Shown here: positions 33,301-48,300 of the stretch, one piece after another
How positions within the stretch are numbered: position 1 is the first letter of the stretch
Layout: each line of letters opens with the position of its first letter
NCBI RefSeq assembly: GCF_029633865.1
Contig: NC_079212.1
Coordinates: forward strand, 87,127,427-87,191,426
From: Lampris incognitus
Lineage: Eukaryota > Chordata > Actinopteri > Lampriformes > Lampridae
Direction: 5' to 3'
DNA length: 64,000 nucleotides
The notes under the pieces: generated by a model
Databases searched by the model: none
The model's input: only the letters and a program-made list of their open reading frames with translations
What the model was told of the DNA's origin: nothing
Program-made: the position numbers and the translations under genes

Positions 33301-36300
33301 GTGTTAATGGATGAGGGAGATTGAAACTCAATTTGCCAGCATTTGGTCTTCTAAAGCTTTCACACAGCAGTGAGGCAGGAGAGGGATGCACTTCCTTGTT
33401 TCTTCTCACTTACCTCAACACGAGTGTCAAGTGCCCTGCGGCCTTCCCACCACTTGGCCTTCTCAGAGACAGAGCTCACAACCTTCTGTTCAGTCAGGAT
33501 ACTGTCCATCTCCTGAACCAGCCAGCTAATGGGGTGCTTCACATTACAAGGGGAGAACAACAAAGAGAGACAGGTTGCCAACTGGGACATTAACAAAAAA
33601 CTACCCCGTGCTTGTCTGGATGCATGCTTACAAGAATAACAGCTCGTTTCAGTGTGAGTTTGGTAATTTCCTGGAGGCAGCAAAAGTGCTTTTCCTACTG
33701 TTACCTGAGTATTTTCTCCCTTCAATATGATGTATCATGAAACACTGTCTTGGTGTGACATTTCTTTAAGTTTCTCACCTGCTGTTGGGAGGTGGGGATG
33801 TGAACAGTGACAGGGGCAGATCCCTTCTCAAGGCGGGACAGTAGGATGGTGTCTCCCATCTCACCAGGTTTAACTCCAAGCACAGACAGCACACATACAG
33901 TCACCCCTGTTAAAAAAACAAAAACAAAAACGAATGACTAGGAAAAAAAATAAAAACTTCAGTACGGGAGTTTGTTAAGTCGGGCGTTCGTAACCCAGGG
34001 ACTACCTGTAGTTAACCTTAGACTGGACAAAGAGTGAAACTCACATTAGTCAAGTTGCCAGTTTGAATGAAAGATAAAATGATTAGGAAAGGTTTGTTCC
34101 TTTGTTAATGGCGGTTTCAGATTAGGTATTAACTGAAACATCCATATGATGTATGACCTCTAACATTCCAGAGGTGTCGACTTGATTAAGTTAATTAATG
34201 CATTGCAACAGACTTTGCAATAGAAACCAATCACATACTTGTCATGCAAACCTTGTTGAGGTCACAAAAAGACAATATTTTACCTGAGGGAAGGTCCTTA
34301 ATTTGTTGCATGAACTCTTGGTGGTGCTGCTTAGGGAAGGTGGAGGGATCAGCAGAAGGAAAGGCGAAGATGGTCTCCAACTGTGATAGTCTCTTTTCAA
34401 GACGGTTCCCAGACTCGGCTGCGAGCTCATCTAAGCTCAAGGAACCCATTCTCTCTGACAACTCACTGGAAGTCTTCCTCAGCTTCCTATTGGGAGTGCC
34501 ATGGAAAAGTAATGAGATCAAACTTTCGTACAACATAATCAATCAGTGATACTCAAGGCTCAGCGTTTTCGGTTTTTATTTTTCAAAGCCATCCAGCATG
34601 CCAAATTTCGCCACAAGAGGACACGGTTACATAACCTCACATGAACAGGAACAACTTTTGGATCCATGGAAACATAAAATCCGGGTGAAAATCAGTTTAA
34701 AAATCTGGGTATTTTTCGGTGAAAATCGGTAAAAACCCTAAACGCTGAGCCTTGGTGATACTGTAAGGACCTAAAAGTTCCCCATAAAACTTTCAGATGT
34801 AAAGGGGGCAACTGTTTGGGAGAAAAACTGAGATAGACAGGTGTTTACTTAAGGTGGGTGGCAAGATGTCTGATCACGTGATGGCGGCTGGTGACACCCA
34901 TGGATTGGGTATGAAGCATCGCAGTGGTTATGGGGTCCTGTTGACCTGAGGCTAAGGCCAGAAGAGCACAGAGGGTGGAATAGAGGTTGGGAGGTGGGAA
35001 GTGCTGAATTGCCAACCAGGCAGAGTGCAGCAGAGACTGAACAGCTTCCACAGAAAGGCTGTCTGCAAATAAGAAGCAGAGAAGAAAACTCAATATGTGA
35101 TAGGTGATGAGTTACAAGTAAGAGCCCAGTACACAGTGAATAGAGAGTACATGTGAACTGATGTGCCGGAGAAGGTAGTGTCACGTCTACAAAACCAAAT
35201 AACAAAGGGAGCAAAACCATGGGTGCATCTCCACTTTTTGTTGTGCTGTGTCGTCAGCTCCTTTGGTCAAGCTATCGTTAAGGTGTCATGTTGATGTCCC
35301 GCTAAAAGATATCATTACCCACTCAAAGTAACCAGCATTGGCATTTCACAGAGCCTTGCAGATACAGAACACTCTGCTGAGATTTAGGTCTGCACAGCTG
35401 CTTCTCTGTCAGCCAGACTTCAAAACCCCTTTCTGCCATATTTCGCGGAGACATTTATGCAGCATGGGGGCCCAGTGGTTAGCATGGTCGCCTCACAGCA
35501 AGAAGGTCCCGAGTTTGAACCCCGGGGTTGTCCAACCTGTGTCTGTGTGGGTTTCCTCCGGGTGCTCCGGTTTCCTCCCACAATCCAAAGACATGTAGGT
35601 TAGGTGAATCGGCTGTACTAAATTGTCCCAAGATGTGAATGTGTCGGTCCTGTGATGGACTGGTGGCCTGTCCAGAGTGTCTCCCTGCCTGCCACCCAAT
35701 GACTGCTGGGATAGGCTCCAGCATCCCACGACCCGAATTCGGATAAGCGGCTTGGATAATGGATGGATTTATGCATACCTACGCAGTAACATGTCCCAGT
35801 TTTTAGAGCTCACCTGGCCTGGTGTCTGAATGAGCAAGGTGGGCTTGTAGAATTTCTCCTGGATGACCACCACACAGATCCTTCCGCAGCACCTCAAAAC
35901 CCGAGTCTAAACAGTCAAGGGAGTGTTAAGTCTAGTGAAGGTAGTTTTAACAGCACCAACTCAAAAACTAAACATGGGGCAGCAGTTATGGCAAAAATTA
36001 TCATCCTTATTATTAAAAAAATATTGTGTTGATTATTAGTCGTGATTAATAGCCCAGATTATCTGCAGATTTTACAGCGCCAAAATTCTTACTTAAGGTA
36101 GCGTTGTCCTCATTGTCAGCATCCAATGTCCTCAGCCGCTCAATGCTTAGGTCCATAATTCCATCCATCTCCTCTGTGATGGTCCTCATTTTCTCCACAT
36201 CCTCTTCTGAAACTGGCTTTGTTCCAGCCAGCTGTGCCCTGGATTTACCTCTCCTTACTGGAGCGGGACCCTCATCCTCAGAGGATATAGGCTGAGAGAC

Positions 36301-39300
36301 AGCAGTGCTTTTCCTGCCCCTGACGCGCCTCTTAGGAGGGGCCCTCCCTACGGTTGCCTCTGGGGCAGTTTTGAGGTTGCGAGTACTCCTCGTGGCAGCA
36401 GTATGTTTTTTGGAGCTGTCTGGTTTTTCTTTGAGCTCTGCTTGGGGGCAAGTCTCGGAGTCACTCTCATCACTAAACTCCACCTGCAACAAGAGACACA
36501 AAAACTCAGTGCAAATCAAAACTTTTGTTTTGCTTTATGCAAATTCAACATAAAAACAATAAAATTAGAAGGTCTTTTCAAGCAATAAATGCTCTCCTCT
36601 GGCAGACTTATCTTGTATACCTTGAAAAGTGATTTCTTTGTGCGTTTGGGAGCGGCAGGAACAGGTTGGGCTTTGTCCTGATCTGGAGACAGGTCCTGGT
36701 AAACCTGGAACTGCCCTCTGCGGCCACTAGTTTCTGCCAATGTCCGCACTCCTGGAGGGCCTCTGGCCCTCTGAACTGGAGTACAGGCCACAGTGGGCAC
36801 TTCTGTGTCAAAGTCAAAACAGCCAAGTTCCCGATCAGAAAACTTGGTTTTGTTTGGTTTTACCATCACTGGTGTCATAGGGACCAGGCTCTTTGTTTTG
36901 AAGGATGAGCTTGGCAGGTTGATCTTGGGAACCACAGTCTTAACCTTCTTAGCTTCTTTTGCCTTGTGAGGATGGGACAGGTCTTTGACAGTGATGACTG
37001 GGTCTTTGATCTTCTTTAATGAGGTTGGGGGAGGGACCGTTTTGGGTTTTGACTCCTGCTCTTTGACCCTTTTTGGTGGGTTCCAGATCCACGCGTTGGA
37101 AAAGAGTTCCTCTATGGTGCAGTTCCTTTGGGCAGTGAGGGCAAGCAACAAGGCAATGGCTTTGGTTGCCATTAGGCCTGCTCTTAAGGGCTTCAGCTCT
37201 GGAGAGGGCATGGAATCCACAAAAGCCAAGCCAGCCTCCAGGACATTCCATATACCCTGGACTTTGTCAAGCCTTGTTTTCAGCCCAGACAGAGCCATGT
37301 GCAGGTACACACGGCCAACCACATCCTGCATCAGGGAACACTTGGTGGAAACATTTGCAGGGCCACAGAGAGGGAAGAGATTAGCCAGTTTTACTTCCAG
37401 TTTGGCTGTGACCCCTTTACAGTGATTTAGTGCAGCCTGGTAAAGTTTCCAGCCAACTCTGGTTTCGGTGGGACACAGCTGCAGTGCCAGATCAGCTTGT
37501 GTAGCAGCCCACCGGGCAGTGGTGAGGCCCATATTGGGCTCAGAGCAACAGGGGCACTTGCAGTCAGTTTCATGGGCCAGGGAGGACAGCCAGGGACGAG
37601 GCTTGGCTTTGAGAGGAGGGGAGCTGGTTGGATCCCTCTCTACAGGTTCCTTAAAAAACCACCTAGTGCTCAATAAGCCTTCACAGTCATCCTCTGGGCT
37701 AGGAAGGGGAGACTGTGGTTTCTGTGTTGGACGACCTTTCCTTGGTTTAATTTTCACCCCTGCCTTCTGCTCCTGACTAGAAAAATCTAGAAACAAAGAA
37801 AGAAAGAACACAAAAAAAAAAATCACATTCATTGTTGGACTTCATTGGGCACATTGAAACAAATACCCAGATTACAGAGTAATCTGTCAAAGTCAATAAT
37901 TTCATTTGATGATTTATATGGTTTCATTAATGGGATTTTTCTAAAACCTGGGTTTACACTGGTCCTTTTAGTTATCAATCTGTGTGTGTAACATTCTTGT
38001 GTAAGAAGTGGGGTTGTTGTGAAGTGTCTAGTGTGTTGGTGTGGTGTTCTGTGCCTGTCACGTCTCGCTCTCAACCTTCACCGCTGGCTAGCAGAAATGC
38101 GACAGGAGAGCTGAGCACATAAGTCTCTCCAACAACAAGCTCTATGTAGTGCCTCCTCGTGGCAACACACGATAAAGGGGTACACACCTTGGACCCTGGC
38201 TGAACTACAAGGGACCTGGCCCCTAGATGTGCGGTACAAAGGCTCACCGGTGTGTGGATATCCCCTGATGCCCACGAACCAGCCCAAGTTATGGGTTAAA
38301 TAGTGCCACTGCCTAGTGGATACCTCGGGAGAGGAATAGGCTACAGGAGTAAACCCCTACACAACATCAACGTCTACAGTGCTGTTTTTTGTTTTTCTTG
38401 CCCTTTTGTATCTGTTTAAGTGGGAGAGTACTGCTGGCATCGTGTGTGGCTGCCGCTTCTCCCTCTCGTAGCCCCCCTTCCCATCCACCCCTGTATGTCT
38501 GTGTTATGTTTATCTGTTGTCTTGTTTCACTCCGTTTATTGTAAAGCCACCTTGAGTGTTAGAAAAGCGCTATATAAGATGGATTTATTATTATTATTAT
38601 TATCTATGGTACGTCGGCTCTTCCAATACCTCCCATTGCACCTGCTCAATTGTGGCAGTAACAGTCGTGTCAAGCAAGCATGTCACCATTTTCTTTGCCT
38701 GTCTGAATTTATTTACTGTTTTTTGCACATTACTTCAGAACACTACATTAGCTCGTTGCCATCCAGTCTGAGTATGCAGTGACACAGAGCATGCTACTGC
38801 AAGCTGTGTCAAATTGTACTCACTGTGTTTCAAGTCAGCACCCATAATTTAAACAGTGAACAACTGAATGACCTAACCAGCTTTTATCACAAATGAAGAA
38901 TGGAAAAGGGTCAAATGGAGAGATTAGTATTAATAAGATGCCCATATTTCGAAGTGAAACCTAACAGATTTTTTGGAAATTGTGCAAGGTTGATGGGGAG
39001 TGTCAAGTCATCTTGGATATCTTTCCATGAAAACTATGAAAGGAAGTCCCTGCCTCTTTCAAGCCATGGCTTTTCACTATTTGTGATAAAAGCTGAACAC
39101 TAAGTTGCAGTTTTTGCTGTGCGGCTTGTCGACACTGCAATGATGTAAAATTGAATGTAATGATTACAGTTTACAATGCTGATTGAGACGGTCAGCTGTC
39201 TGCTTCACTGCACACGGTCATGACTGGTTACCAATGCTAATGATACTGTAACCTACAAAAGACTCGCTGGCCGACCGCCAGGGGGTCAGCCCCCTTTAGT

Positions 39301-42300
39301 CGAATGGTTAGCGATGTCGCCTCGTGGTGCTGTACAACCCCGGATCGAATCCCGTAGCGTGCGGAAATAGGCTTGGTTTCATTGGTGGCAGCGGTGGGAT
39401 TCGATCCGGGGTTGTACTGCACCACAAGGCGACGTCGCTAACCACTCGACCAAAGGGGCCGACCCCCTGGCGATTGGCCAGCGAGTCTTCTTGTAGGTTA
39501 CAGTAGTCACCCTCTCCCGGAAGCGCGCCCTTGTGCTTTGTTATTCCCGCACTCCGAAGAGACCTGAAGATCTGCACGCTTCTGGACACTTCCAGACCAG
39601 CAATCGGCCAGTGTGTCTTTTTGTAGGTTACAATTACTAGGGATGTCCCAGTCCGATCCACGGCATCGGTATCAGGTCGATACTGGCCTAGAATGCTGGA
39701 TTGGATGTCAGAGGGGAGAAAAAAAATATGATCCGATACAAACCACGGGGAAATCTAGCTTAAACCATCGCCTAAATGTTTTTATATTATATCGTCTTCT
39801 TCATCTTTTTCTTCTTCGTCTTCTTTCTGTCTTTCTTCTTCATATTAGCCCTTCTTGTGCCGCGTATCTCCGACTAAGCGGCGCAGCGTGTCACATGATA
39901 ATAACAGTAGCAGCCAGTTAGTGGCATGTGTATGAGCGTTAATAACTACCTGTGAAATAGTCATGTCAGTGGTGTGGAACTACTCAACCTTAAAGAGGAA
40001 AAAAATTCAAATGCAAAATTTGCAATGCAAATGTTTCGAGGAGTGGCTTAAAGAGGAAAAAAAATCCAAATGCAAAATTTGCAATGCAAATGTTTCGAGG
40101 CGTGGCAGTGCTGTTGGTCTGTTTAACACCACAAACTTAATTAAGCATTTGGAAAAAACACAACACGGAGCAACACCAGGAATTTCTGCATGCAACGGCT
40201 ACAAAGAAAAGCAGAACACCCCAACAGCAGACACCGATGGAAAAAAAAAAAAAAAAAAAAGGCGCGAGAAACTGCCCCCAGACAGCAACAAGGCGAAATT
40301 GATAACGGAGAAACTAGTTCAGTTAATTGTCCAGGACGACCAACTCCTTTCGGTGATAGAAAATGTGGGGTTTCGACACTTAATTGAGCACTTAACTGCC
40401 CAGTCGCCATTATATAATGGTAAAGGCCATCCCTCATATGCACAACGAAGTTTACAATTTTGTCTCCAAACTCTTGGAGAAACCGACATTCTTTTTGGAG
40501 TTTGGAGAAAAACCTGTAGGTCTCTCCAAACTCTTGGAGAATGTAGGCATGGTTAGTTTCACAACAGACATCTGGAGCTCAGACGTGAGTCCAATGTCCT
40601 TGTTGAGTCTGACCGCACATTGGATAGACTCGGATTTTACCTTTAAAAAAGCGGTGTTGTATGCCCGAGCGTTTCGTGAATCACACACACAGGGGATTCC
40701 ATTACGGCAGCCATTGAGGAAATGCTGTGTGAATGGAAGATTGATAAGAACAAAGGACATGTAGTTTTAAGGGATACTGCACAAAATATGAAGAAGGCTA
40801 TGGATCAACTTGGCGTGGCAAGTTTAGGATGCTTCGTGCACACTGCAGCTAACTGTGCATGAGGGACTGTTGTCGCAGTGCAGTGTAAGTGACGCACTGG
40901 CCAACGGGAGAAAAATAGTAGGCCACATCAAACCCTTGTCCCTTGCCTATTCACGGTTAGAAGACATCCATCCATTATCCAAACCACTTATCCCAATAAG
41001 GGTTGCGGGATGCAGGAGCCTAACTCAGCAGTCACTGGGCGGCAGGTGGGGAAACATCCTGGACAGGCCACCAGTCCAGCACAGGGCCGACACAAACACA
41101 CCTAGGGACAATTTAATATGACCGATTCACCTGACCTACATGTCTTTGGACTGTGGAAGGAAACCGGAGCACCCGGAGGAAACCCACACGGACAGGGGGA
41201 GAACATGTAAACTCCACACAGAGGACACCCCCCAAGGATGGACAACCCCGGAGTTTGAACCCAGGACCTTCTTGCTTTGAGGTGACTGCACTAACCACTG
41301 CGCCGCCAGAAGAGATCCAAGTAGAGCTAAATATGCAACCTAAGCGTCTGCAGTAGGACGTCCAAACTAGGTGGAGCAGCACCTGGTACATGACTTAAAC
41401 CTCATTGCACAGAAACGGGCACTGTCTGCATGTATGGCTGAAAATGTCCTGCCAGCCACACTAACAGCAAACCAGCGGGGCCTATTGGAGAAGGCTTCCA
41501 TGGTTCTGGTACCTTTTGAGGAGATGCCAAGGGAGGTGAGTGCCTCCTCCGCATCTGTAGCTGATGTCATCCCCATTGTGTGTGTCCTGAAACGTGTTCT
41601 CAGTCAGGAACACGAGGTTGACCAGGGGATTAAGACAATATAAAGTACCCTCCCTGACGCAGCCAACAGGCGTTTTGGCGACGTGGAATCTGAGCCATTA
41701 TACTCGGTTGCAACCCTGCTGGATCAAATGTTACAAAGATAGGTAAGGGAATTCCTGTTAGCCTAATCTGATTCAATGCTGAGTGTGTGTGTGTGAGAAT
41801 GAGCATAACAAATTCCTCACACCTCTGCATGGAATTTCCACTACCATTTCATTATTTTCACAAATCACATATCAAGTATAAGAGCAGACAAATAACTTGA
41901 CATGAAAGGGGGCAGTGTCTCATAACCAACTGTTGTTGTGGACTATACACTAGGGACGTAGTTGTTTGTTCTCCATCTGAGTGAGATGTTTTTAGGTGGG
42001 TAATTGGCTATCATAAGCAAGTGCTTCCATATATTTTATTATTATTATTTGTACATGCAAGCGGCTGGTGTGACAGAGGAAGATGCAGAGGACAGGAAGA
42101 GATGGAAATGGATGATCCGCTGTGGCGACCCCTAACAGGTGCAGCTGAAGGTAGTGTTAGTAATAGTAGAAGTAGTTAGTACTACCTACAAGAATAAAAT
42201 AAAACATCAGCTTGATATCGGTATTGGCAGATAGCCAAAGCTGTGGTATCGCTATCAGGAGTAAAAACGTGGTATCAGGTATAGGGATAAGGTCAAAATC

Positions 42301-45300
42301 AGAGTAATCAATGATTACCTGATTTTGACCTTATCCCAGTTAAAGACTGTTATTAGACACTTACATTACTATTTCTAAAGTCAGAGTAACGGCTTTATTA
42401 AGAGTATGGTTGCGCTGTTAGTCTTCAGGCAAAACATGTTCTAAGGAAAATATTCTTAAAAGTAACATCTGAATTGGCAGTGCTGACTGACCTGTGCAAA
42501 CTTCTAGAAGATTCCTGACATAATCCAAATCAAATCTACTTTTTTCCGTCTCCCCCTTCATCAGTTCCAGCTCGGCCTTCACCACCAGCAACTCGGCACA
42601 TCTAAACAACGATACAAAATATGCCCAAAATTGAATAAGAAACACAAATCTGTCAATGCACGTACCCAGTTTAACAAAAGCTCAAATGACTCAAATAACA
42701 GGAATTTGAAATCATCATACCACTGACCAAATGAAACTGAGGTGTAAAAAAATCTGACACTTCTGTCATATGGACTGACACATTCACAATTTTTAGGTTT
42801 AGCAACACCAGTGTCAATGAGGGAAGAAACTGAACAGAACTAGTTATGTTGATTTATGTAAGGTTATCAAAGCATCATGTGACTACATACAACAATCAGC
42901 CAGTATGGTTATAGCAAGGTTCCCACATATAGGAATTCAGTGACACACCAGCAAAGAACAGAATTCAGTAAGTAATTCCCATACCACACAATACTATGCA
43001 CTGCAAACTAAAATCCTCATCTGTGTACTAACCGGCTGAGTGCTTGCAGTTTAATGGCTAGGTTAAGAGCTTCCAGGCACTGCAACCTGGCATTCTGGAC
43101 AGCCCCTGTACTGCTCCTTACAGCCACCAGCTTCAGGGAACAGCTGAGCACCTCTGACAGCAGCTGCCACTTCAGCACCAAGTTATCGCCTGCTGTCAGG
43201 TTAGGGGGTGGAGAAAAGGGAACATAAGGACACAGTGCCAAAACTAGAGGTGAAAATATAATGGCAGATTTTCATTAATAACCCACCACGTGTGTGTGAC
43301 AAACCTACCTTGGTCGATGACGCACGTGTCCGAATTACTGCTCACAGTTCCATACAGGCCACTCCCCACGAAGGTGACCACCAGGCTTCTCAGAAGCCTC
43401 AGGCTCTCATACAGGGCAGTATCTGGACTACTCATGCCTGAAATGCGTACACAACATTCAACATATTAGTAGTTAGGTGTAGTCAGAATCCTCAGCAGTG
43501 AATCTGAAAGTTAAAATGCCAAAACATAAAGACTGCAAGCTCCACCAGGTTGAATTAAACATGCTAAATGAGAGTCAGATTTAAATACGCCTTATTTTGC
43601 AATCAAAACAAAATTGAAACAGAAACTACTGTGGACCTGCCCAAGTACAGGCGTGCATGTGTTAATGGGCGGATTTTTCCTGAAAGAAACAAACCTAAAT
43701 CTAATTTGCAGGCAACACGCTAGACAACTATTCTTTGAGTATAAATAATGACAACACAACTCTGCCAACCATGCTGGAGGATAGTGTGGCGGAGACTCCG
43801 TGGCAGTTCGGTTGTGTCCAGACTCAGGTAGGAACTATAGGTCTGAAGAGCCAGGACACGCAGCAGGTAGCAGCTCAGGTACCGTCTCTGCTCGTTGACT
43901 TTTTTAAGCCCCTCACACAGGTAAGACACCCCACGCTCCACCTGTGATGTGACCCAAATGAACAAGGGGAGTTATTAAGCATCAGTATTTCCCAAATACA
44001 AATTCCAGCTGCCTCCGAAATGCTATCCATCATCTATGAGACGTATTATTTGAGACACTCTATTTGAAGAAGGATCAAGCTGTTTAAAGAAAAACAAGGG
44101 GCGTCCGGGTAGTGTGGCGGTCTATTCCGTTGCCTACCAACATGGGGACTGCCAGTTTGAATCCCCATGTTACATCGGGCTTGGTCAGGCGTCCCTACAG
44201 ACACAATTGGCCGCGTCTGCAGGTGGGAAGCCGGATGTGGGTATGTGTCCTAGTCACTGCACTAGCGCACCATCTGGTTGGTTGGGGCGCCTGTTTAGGG
44301 GGGAGGGGGAACTGGGGGGGGGGGGAAATAGTGTGATCCTCCCACGCGCTACGTCCCCCTGGTGAAACTCTTCACTGTCAGGTGAAAAGAAGCTGCTGGC
44401 GACTCCACATGTATGGGAGGAGGCATGTGGTAGTCTGCAGCCCTCCCTGGATCAGCAGAGGGGGGGGAGCAGCGACTGAGATGGCTCGGAAGAGTGGGGT
44501 AATTGGCCAAGTACAATTGGGGAGAAAAAGGGAGAAAAAAAAAGACAATTAAAAACATTTCGCAAGCAGGTCAGTTATGCTGTGTACACACGTACACACA
44601 CACGTACACACACACTTTATGAACCCTACCTGTCCTGTGCAGTAGCAGTACTGAGCTCTCAGCAACACTGCCAGGATTGAGGTTGGGTTGGTGTTGGAGG
44701 TAAGAAACTGTTCTGCTTGTGCCAGCTGAGCCTACAACAAGTTGTTTAGACTTAAAATATAAAAACTTCACAACATTTTATTGACATGATAGCAAACATC
44801 TGACACTCACAGTTGTACAAAACCATTACCTGAGCCAGTTCTGGGGCACCCAGATCCAGAAGGAGCCTTGCGGATTGACAGAGGGAGCTGGCACATCCTT
44901 GGTGATCACCAAGCTGGCGGGAGAGGTCAAAAGCCAGCTGGTAAGCTTCCAACACCTTCAAAGGCTAGGAAAGAGAATAAGGACGTAAGACTTCGGAGCA
45001 TATCTACTAACATTTTGCACCAGCGCAAACCCTCGTTCTTTCCCTCTTAAAATCTATGGTTGAGGTTTACCATCAGGACAGTTGGCATTTTGTGTGAATG
45101 AGAGGAGGGAACGGGTGGGTCGAACCTTTTTGTACCTCAGCTTCACTGCATATGCATTTATAGGAGCCCTGAATACGATTTATCAAGGCAGTTAGTATAA
45201 AAAGGTCTTGGCACAATTTAACACAAACGTGTCTTAACTCTTGTGCCACTGACATGGTTGTGATCATTTTGACTCACAGGATACAAAGAAAGTGTGTCAG

Positions 45301-48300
45301 AAAGTCCATCCATCCATTATCCAAACCGCTTACCCTGATCTCAGGGTCGCGGGGATGCTGGAGCCTATCCCAGCAGTCATTGGGCGGCAGGAGGGGAGAC
45401 ACCCTGGACAGGCCGCCAGACCATCATAGGGCCGACATACACACCTAGGGACAATTTAGTACGGCCGATTCACCTGACCTACATGTCTTTGGACTGTGGA
45501 AGGAAACCAGAGCACCCGGAGGAAACCCACGCAGACATGGGGAGAACATGCAAACTCCACACAAAGGGCGACCCCCAAGGTTGGACTACCCCAGGGCTCG
45601 AACCCAGGACTTTCTTGTTGTGAGGCGACCGCGCTAACCACTGCGCCACTGTGCCGCCCTATATTGGATCCAATGTTGTAATGATCAATTTAAAACAAGA
45701 ATATTGAACTGATAAGGGTTACAGACCATTATCAGTGGCGCTTGAAATTAAAACAGCAGAAAAGAACCAAATTAAAACCAAGAAGGAGATTTTAATAGCA
45801 GCCCTTGTAATTACTTTTCCCATGAGTCTGAAGAGGGCAGCAGTGAGGACAATAGAACTGCAGGTCCGTTTGGGGTTCCTGACAGATGGAACGACTTGGC
45901 ACTGCAAAAGCGAAGACCACAACTCCAGGGCCCTTTCAAGAGGCTGGCAAAACTCTGAGGGAATAAAAACACGAATGTCAAAGAAATGGAACCTTAAAGG
46001 CTTAAAGTTGATTTCAACAGGAGAATAAAGGTACAGTGGCATCAAACAGTACATTATAACATAGGGCGGAGATGCTTCGTGGAGCAGCCAGTTCATCAAG
46101 ATATCAATTACTGCTTTAATTTGGGACTACTAATAACATCTGGATGGTTCAGCATGTGACATGAGGAGTTGGTACCTGTCTCAGAGGCCAGATTGAAATT
46201 CAGGCCCTCGTACACAGAGGTGCTGTCCTGCTGCTTTTGCTTGTCTTCATAGTCCAGATCATTGGTCCCTATAGAACTGAACACACACCTCATCTGCTCA
46301 CTCACGTCCTGCTGTCCCTTCTCCTTCTCAATGGCCTGGTCACAGGGGAAGAAATCAGATCCAGCATAAAGAGTCTAAAGACAAGATGCAGTGATTCCAG
46401 ATTGGGGTTGCTTCTAGGGATTTCAATTTTGCCCGTGACATGTCCCTAAAATTTCTATATTCTATGGAGGAAATTTTTTTTCTATGCAAATATTTTGTTT
46501 TTATTCACTTCATGTCTGATCTTCTTTTGGCTTATTCCCTGTTTCTCAGGGGTCACCACAGCGGATTTTACAGATTCCATCGGTACCCTGTGACGGAACA
46601 GCACCAATGGCGGCCGTTGTTAACCTGGGCCTTGACCGATCCAGTATGGAGCCTCGACCGATCTGGTATGGTCTTGTCAATCTGCATACTCTACTACTAC
46701 TACTTTCAGCTTCTCCCGTAAGGGGTCACCACAGCAGATCATCCGTTTACATCTCTTCCTGTCCTCTGCATCTTCCTCCGTCACACCAGCCACCTGCATG
46801 TCCTCCCTCACCACATCCATAAACCTCCTCTTTGGCCTTCCTCTTCTCCTCTTCCCTGACAGCTCAGCATCCTTCTCCCACATGTCCAAGCCATCTCAAT
46901 CTTGTCTTTCTTGCGTTGTCTCCAAACCGTCCAATCTGAGCTATCCCTCTAATATACTCGTTCCTAATCCTGTCCTCCTTCATCACTCCCAATGAAAATC
47001 TTGTCATCTTCAACTCTGCCACCTCCAGCTCCACCTCCTGTCTTTTCATCAGTGCCACTGACTCCAAATCATACAACATAGCTGGTCTCACAACCTTCCC
47101 TTTAACTCTTGCTGGTACCCTTCTGTCGCAAATCATTCCTGACACTTTTCTCCACCCACTCCACCCTGCCTGCACTCTCTTCTTCACCTCTCTTCTGTAC
47201 TCCCTGTTACTTTGGACAGTTGAGCCCAAGTATTTAAACTCATATGCCTTCGTCACCTCTCCTCCTTGCATCCTCATCATTCCACTGTCCTCCCTCTCAT
47301 TCTCGCATATGTATTCTGTCTTGCTCCTACTGACTTTCATTCCTCTTCTCTCCAGTGCATACCTCCACCTCTCCAGGCTCTCCTCAACCTGCACCCTACT
47401 CTCACTACAGATCACAATGTCATCAGCAAACATCATAGTCCACAGAGACTCCTGCCTGATCTTGTCTGTCAACCCGTCCATCACCATTGCAAACAAGAAA
47501 GGGCTCAGAGCCGATCCTTGATGTAATCCCACCTCCACCTGGAACCCATCTGTCATTCCAACCACACACCTCACCACTGACACACTGCCCTTATACATAT
47601 CCTGCACCACTCCTACATACTTCTCTGCAACTCCCGACTTCCTCATACAATACCACACCTCCTCGCTTTGCACCCTGTCATATGCTTTCTCTAAATCCAC
47701 AAAGACACAATGTAACTCCTTCTGGCCTTCTCTATACTTCTCCATCAACATTTTCAAAGCAAACATCACATCTGCAGTACTCTTTGCATGAAACCATACT
47801 GCTGCTCGCTAATCGTCACCTCTCCTTTAACCTAGCTTCTATTACTCTTTCCCATATCTTCATGCTGTAGCTGATCAACTTTATACCTCTGTAGTTGCTA
47901 CAGTTCTGCACATCACCCTTGATCTTGAAAATCGGTACCAGTATGCTTCTTCTCCACTTCTCAGGTATTCTCTCACTTTCCAGATTGTGTTAAACAATCT
48001 AGTTAAAAACCCCACTGCCATCTCTCCTAAACACCTCCATGCCTCCACAGGTATATCATCAGGACCAACTGCCTTTCCACTCTTCATCCTCTTCATAGTT
48101 GCCCTCACTTCCTCCTTGCTAATCCACTGAACTTCCTGATTCACTACCCCCACATCATCCAACCTTCTCTCTCTCTCTTTCTTCATTCATCAGCCCTTCA
48201 AAGTACTCCTTCCACCTTCTCAACACACTTTCCTTACTTGTCAGCACATTTCCATCTCTAACCTTGATCACCCTAACCTACTGCACATCCTTCCCCGCTC

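Noticed and set aside
38420-38782. 120-codon cysteine- and leucine-rich frame
   Set aside because: It overlaps an L2-like tail and an (ATT)n run, and shows no conserved motif.
45456-45641. Possible tRNA genes at the SINE heads
   Set aside because: The heads have A- and B-box-like motifs but no cloverleaf or proper acceptor stem and are joined to SINE bodies; they are tRNA-derived, not tRNA genes.
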